From NCBI RefSeq assembly GCF_000519005.1, contig NZ_JAER01000008.1:1-64000 (forward strand): a stretch of DNA of 64,000 bases. The letters are read 5' to 3'. Below the pieces are notes generated by a model that was not told the DNA's origin, ran no database searches, and saw only the letters and a program-made list of their open reading frames with translations. Made by a program: the position numbers and the translations under genes. The stretch is from Nocardioides sp. J54. GTDB taxonomy: Bacteria; Actinomycetota; Actinomycetes; Propionibacteriales; Nocardioidaceae. Below, one piece after another: positions 60,879-64,000 of the stretch (within the stretch, counting starts at the first letter, position 1; each line of letters begins with the position of its first letter).

Positions 60879-62207
60879 TCAGAGCTCCTCGTCGAGCAGG
60901 GTCAGGACTTCGTCGTACGTCGCCAGCGCCTCGGCCGCCTCGTCGGCGGTCACGACGCAGGGCGGGACGACATGGATGCGGTTGTCCGCGGTGAAGGGGA
61001 TGAGGCCGCGCGCCACCAGCTCCGACTTGGCGCGGCCCATGGTGGCGGCGGGGACGGGGGCCCGGGTGGCGGCGTCGGCGACGAGCTCGACGGCCCAGAA
61101 GACGCCGAGGCCGCGCACCTCCCCCACCACCGGGTGCTTGTCGGCGAGCTCGGCGAGGCCCGGTCCGAGGACCTCGGCCCCGATCCGTTTGGCGTTGTGG
61201 ACGATCCCTTCCTCCTCCATCGCGTCGATGGAGGCGACGATCGACGCCGCCGCGAGCGGGTGGCCGCTGTAGGTGAGGCCGCCGGGGAAGACCCGCTCGT
61301 CGAAGGTCGCGGCGATCGCGTCGCTGATGATGACGCCGCCGACCGGGACGTAGCCGGAGTTCACGCCCTTCGCGAACACGATCAGGTCCGGCACGACGTC
61401 GTGCGCGTCGAGCGCGAACCACTCGCCGGTGCGCCCGAAGCCGGCCATCACCTCGTCGAGGATGAGCACGATGCCGTGCTGGTCGGCCAGCTCGCGGACG
61501 CCGGCGAGGTAGCCCGGCGGCGGGACCAGGACGCCGGCGGTGCCGGGCACGGTCTCGAGCAGGATCGCGGCCACCGTGTCGGGGCCCTCGCACTCGATGA
61601 TCCGGCGCAGGTGGTGCAGCGCGCGCTCGCACTCCTCCTCCGGCGTGGTGGCCCAGAACTCCGAGCGGTAGAGGTACGGCCCGAACACGTGGACGTGGCC
61701 GCGGGCGTACTCGTTGGGCAGGCGGCGCCAGTCGCCGGTGGAGACGATCGCCGCGCCGGTGTTGCCGTGGTAGGAGCGGTAGGTCGAGACCACCTTGTCG
61801 CGGCCGGTGTGCAGCCGCGCCATCCGGATGGCGTTCTCGTTGGCGTCCGCGCCGCCGTTGGTGAAGAAGACCTTGTCGAGGCCCTCGGGGGCGCGGGCGG
61901 CGATCCGGCGGGCGGCCTCACCACGGGTGAGGTTCGCGGTCGCCGGGCCGATGGTGGCGAGCGTCGCCGCCTGCTCCTGGATCGCGGCCACCACCTTCGG
62001 GTGCTGGTGGCCGATGTTGACGTTGACCAGCTGGCTGGAGAAGTCGAGCCAGCTCCGGCCGGAGTGGTCCCACACCCGGGTGCCCTGGCCGCCGGCGACG
62101 ACGATCGGCGCCAGCGAGGCCTGGGCGCTCCAGGAGTGGAAGACGTGGCTGCGGTCGAGCTGCACGGCCCGATCGTCGAGTTCGCTGCTGTTCTGGACCG
62201 TCACCAT
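60879..62207 (-). CDS. Class III aminotransferase (beta-alanine/omega-amino acid:pyruvate type)
   Basis: Encodes 442 aa. It has VFHSWSAQASLAPIVVAGGQGTRVWDHSGRSWLDFSSQLVNVNIGHQHP, FFTNGGADANENAIRMAR, LDEVMAGFGRTGEWFALD and the PLP Lys in LIVFAKGVNSGYVPVGGV (~279). With mmsA it would turn beta-alanine into malonate semialdehyde and then acetyl-CoA. GGAGAAGGAG lies upstream of the ATG. A hairpin separates it from the upstream ABC genes. Confidence 0.9.
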   Translation of the reverse strand: MVTVQNSSELDDRAVQLDRSHVFHSWSAQASLAPIVVAGGQGTRVWDHSGRSWLDFSSQLVNVNIGHQHPKVVAAIQEQAATLATIGPATANLTRGEAARRIAARAPEGLDKVFFTNGGADANENAIRMARLHTGRDKVVSTYRSYHGNTGAAIVSTGDWRRLPNEYARGHVHVFGPYLYRSEFWATTPEEECERALHHLRRIIECEGPDTVAAILLETVPGTAGVLVPPPGYLAGVRELADQHGIVLILDEVMAGFGRTGEWFALDAHDVVPDLIVFAKGVNSGYVPVGGVIISDAIAATFDERVFPGGLTYSGHPLAAASIVASIDAMEEEGIVHNAKRIGAEVLGPGLAELADKHPVVGEVRGLGVFWAVELVADAATRAPVPAATMGRAKSELVARGLIPFTADNRIHVVPPCVVTADEAAEALATYDEVLTLLDEEL

Positions 62208-62237
62208 CGTCGGCTCCTTCTCCTCGGTGCTGCGGTG

Positions 62238-62254
62238 CTGCAGCCATGCTGCAG
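62238..62254. promoter_or_regulatory. Candidate operator upstream of the aminotransferase
   Basis: CTGCAGC and GCTGCAG are exact 7-bp arms with a 3-bp centre, 31 bp before the ATG at 62207. They could bind a repressor of the aminotransferase-mmsA pair; no regulator gene is nearby in the window. Confidence 0.35.
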
Positions 62255-62272
62255 GTCGTCCTGGTGGGGGTG

Positions 62273-62306
62273 GGTCCCGGGACGCCCCTGCGGGCGTCCC
62301 GGGACC
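62273..62306 (-). terminator. Strong hairpin after the binding-protein gene
   Basis: Exact 15-bp arms (GGTCCCGGGACGCCC and its complement) with a 4-nt loop begin 7 bp after the stop at 62313. There is no T tract. It probably ends or attenuates the ABC transporter transcript before the aminotransferase gene. Confidence 0.65.
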
Positions 62307-62312
62307 TGGTGG

Positions 62313-63458
62313 CTAGTTGCCGCCCTCGGCGAGCTCCACCTCGATCGGCTGGAACGACTCACCGGTCGTGTCGACCTCGTCGCCGAGCTCCTCGATGGCC
62401 TGCTCGATCCAGGTGTTGTCGTACGCCGTGGCCGGCGGCTCCTGGGTGATGAGCTGCTGGCCCTGCTCGTTGACGGCGGCGAGCGCCCCGTCGACGGTGC
62501 GCTTCCACGCCCCCTCGTCGATCACGCCGATGCCGTTCTCGGCCGGCCAGATCAGCTTGTTCGTCTCGTTGGTCATCCACAGCTCGTGGCTCGGGCCCCA
62601 GCTGGAGCCTGCGTCGACCGTGATCTGCGCGGCCTCCTCGGCGTTGTCCCGGGCGTAGGCCCAGCCCTTGATGACGGCCTTGAGGAACTTGACCGTGCGC
62701 TCCTGGAACTCCTCGTCGTCGAGGCACTCGGTCTGCGCCCAGATCGCGTCCTGCAGCATGGCGCCCTCGGTGTCCTCGTAGGAGATGACGTTGAAGTCCT
62801 CGGGCGTGTAGAGCTTGCCGGTGTCGGGGTTCCTGGTCTCGAGCAGCTGGGCGTACTCGTTGTAGGTCATCGCCTGCGCCGCGTCGATGTCGCCCTGCAG
62901 GAAGGCGTTCATGTTGAAGTCCTGGGTGACGATCGAGACCGACGTGGAGTCGAGGTCCTCGGCGGCCATGGCCGCGAAGATCTCCCACTCGTTGCCGAAG
63001 CCCCAGGAGCCGATCTTCTTGCCCTCGAAGTCGGCCACCGACTCGATGCCCGAGTCGGCCCACGAGACCTGCAGGGTGCCGGAGCGCTGGAAGATCTGGG
63101 CGATGTTGGTCAGCTCGGCGCCCTGCTCGATGGAGCCGAGGACCTTCGGCACCCAGGCGATCGCGTAGTCGACGTCGCCGGAGGCGAGCGCGTCCTGCGG
63201 GACGATGTCGCCGCCCGACGGGATGATCTCGACCTCGAGCCCCTCCTCCTCGAAGAAGCCCTGGTCGACCGCGGCGTAGTAGCCGGCGAACTGGGCCTGC
63301 GGCAGCCACTGCAGCTGCAGCTTCACGTCCGAGCCGACGTTGCAGCCGCTCGCTCCGGTGCTGCCTCCGTCATCGTCGTCGCCGCAGGCGGCGAGCAGGC
63401 TGGAGCTGGCGAGCACGACCGCAGCGGCAGCCAGCCCGCGGCGCAAGGTGTTCTTCAT
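62313..63458 (-). CDS. ABC transporter substrate-binding lipoprotein (NMT1/THI5-like)
   Basis: Encodes 381 aa. Signal peptide with lipobox LLAAC (Cys ~25) and an Asp/Gly linker, then SDVKLQLQWLPQAQFAGYYAAVDQGFFEEEGLEVEIIPSGGDIVPQDALASGDVDYAIAW, the NMT1/SsuA-type beginning. Relatives bind pyrimidine precursors, nitriles or sulfonates. With the permease upstream and a beta-alanine set downstream, pyrimidine or a related compound is a reasonable guess only. Confidence 0.9.
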   Translation of the reverse strand: MKNTLRRGLAAAAVVLASSSLLAACGDDDDGGSTGASGCNVGSDVKLQLQWLPQAQFAGYYAAVDQGFFEEEGLEVEIIPSGGDIVPQDALASGDVDYAIAWVPKVLGSIEQGAELTNIAQIFQRSGTLQVSWADSGIESVADFEGKKIGSWGFGNEWEIFAAMAAEDLDSTSVSIVTQDFNMNAFLQGDIDAAQAMTYNEYAQLLETRNPDTGKLYTPEDFNVISYEDTEGAMLQDAIWAQTECLDDEEFQERTVKFLKAVIKGWAYARDNAEEAAQITVDAGSSWGPSHELWMTNETNKLIWPAENGIGVIDEGAWKRTVDGALAAVNEQGQQLITQEPPATAYDNTWIEQAIEELGDEVDTTGESFQPIEVELAEGGN

Positions 63459-63537
63459 GGCAGTTCCTTTCGGGCGGGGGGTGGAGCCGTCGTACGCCGC
63501 GCGACGCTGCCGGCGAGGACGGGCCGATCGGGGCGGC

Positions 63538-64000
63538 TCACGTCGCCGCTCCGGTCGGTAGGCGGTGCTGGACCAGGCGTTCGACCAGCACGGTCACGAC
63601 GTACGCGACCAACCCGAGAACGATGGCGGCGCCGACGTAGGCCCACGCGCGGGCGTAGGCACTCGTCGCGGCGCTGGTGGAGATGAAGCTGCCGAGGCCG
63701 CCGCGCGGTCCGCCGAAGTACTCCGCGACGAGCGCGGAGATCACGGCGAGCGAGCTGGCGACGCGGATGCCGGTCAGCACGAACGGGGTCGCGGACGGCA
63801 ACGTGAGGACGCGGAAGCGCTGCCAGCCGTTGGCGGCGGTCGCGTGCAGCAGGTCGCGGTGCAGCTGGGTGGTCTGGTGCAGGCCCCGGGCGCTGTTCAC
63901 GTAGACCGGGACGAAGGCGGCGATCGCGGCGACCACCCGTCGGCCGTACTGGCTGTCCGCGCCGTACATGGAGTTCAGCACGGGCGCGAGCGCGACGATC
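63538..64000 (-). CDS. ABC transporter permease (SsuC/TauC family), partial at window end
   Basis: The C-terminal 153 codons are present; the gene continues beyond 64000. It reads PVLNSMYGADSQYGRRVVAAIAAFVPVYVNSARGL, then the EAA-type loop LLHATAANGWQRFRVLTLPSATPFVLTGIRVASSLAVISALVAEYFGG, and a last helix AYVGAAIVLGLVAYVVTVLVERL. This is a binding-protein-dependent inner-membrane component, with the partner binding protein 79 bp downstream. An ATPase gene should lie outside the window. Confidence 0.88.
   Translation of the reverse strand, partial: IVALAPVLNSMYGADSQYGRRVVAAIAAFVPVYVNSARGLHQTTQLHRDLLHATAANGWQRFRVLTLPSATPFVLTGIRVASSLAVISALVAEYFGGPRGGLGSFISTSAATSAYARAWAYVGAAIVLGLVAYVVTVLVERLVQHRLPTGAAT

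Overview
The window is high-GC DNA, with leaderless genes and tightly overlapping ATGA/GTGA junctions. It looks like a chromosomal segment of an actinobacterium close to Nocardioides. This rests on gene families, the SigK/RskA locus and the repeat style; no marker gene (rRNA, tRNA) is present. I recognise about 60 protein genes and no RNA genes, CRISPR array or insertion sequence.

Layout. 1-970: the first codons of a probable DUF222/HNH protein, then a gene-free stretch of palindromic and 113-bp tandem repeats. 969-5170: a LOG-type hydrolase, an enoyl-CoA hydratase-like protein, and a divergent RimK ligase / retropepsin-like protease / AstE-like hydrolase group that looks like a glutamylation-deglutamylation module. 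5191-14022: a SigK/RskA envelope-lipid regulon made of a molybdopterin oxidoreductase, a fasciclin lipoprotein, SigK, RskA, an FAD oxidoreductase fused to DUF1365, two cyclopropane-synthase-like methyltransferases (one with a large internal deletion) and DUF1295. Two near-identical promoters there resemble the mycobacterial SigK consensus. 14007-17283: a SigE-type ECF sigma factor with its partner, a tyrosine phosphatase and a YihY/BrkB membrane protein.

17570-27138 is an eight-gene operon under a TetR regulator (AtuA, two acyl-CoA dehydrogenases, a biotin-dependent acyl-CoA carboxylase, SRPBCC, TIGR03084), probably for branched or isoprenoid acyl-CoA breakdown. 27268-29949 holds a small membrane protein, a YidC-like insertase whose frame lacks a local stop, and a PhoX-like phosphatase. 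29968-34975 is a PadR-controlled ABC exporter divergent from an SDR gene. 35281-40990 carries a secreted subtilase, a histidine phosphatase, an APH-like kinase and another SDR. 41152-46323 is an ornithine/glutamate catabolic unit (Glu dehydrogenase, RocD, PruA, RpiR-type regulator).

46669-59235 is the most interesting part. A leftward operon (MftD-like FMN enzyme, GMC oxidoreductase, class III aminotransferase, LivK/G/F/H/M transporter) faces a rightward operon (glutamine-synthetase-like ligase, FluG-type amidohydrolase, M20 hydrolase). The shared control region has a well-formed promoter with a palindrome in its spacer and a second inverted repeat over the opposite promoter. The gene content suggests uptake and gamma-glutamyl-type catabolism of an amine or amino compound that I cannot identify. 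59380-64000 is a beta-alanine/malonate-semialdehyde type set (MmsA, class III aminotransferase) with an NMT1-like ABC importer that runs off the window. Long palindromic elements sit in several gene-end gaps.
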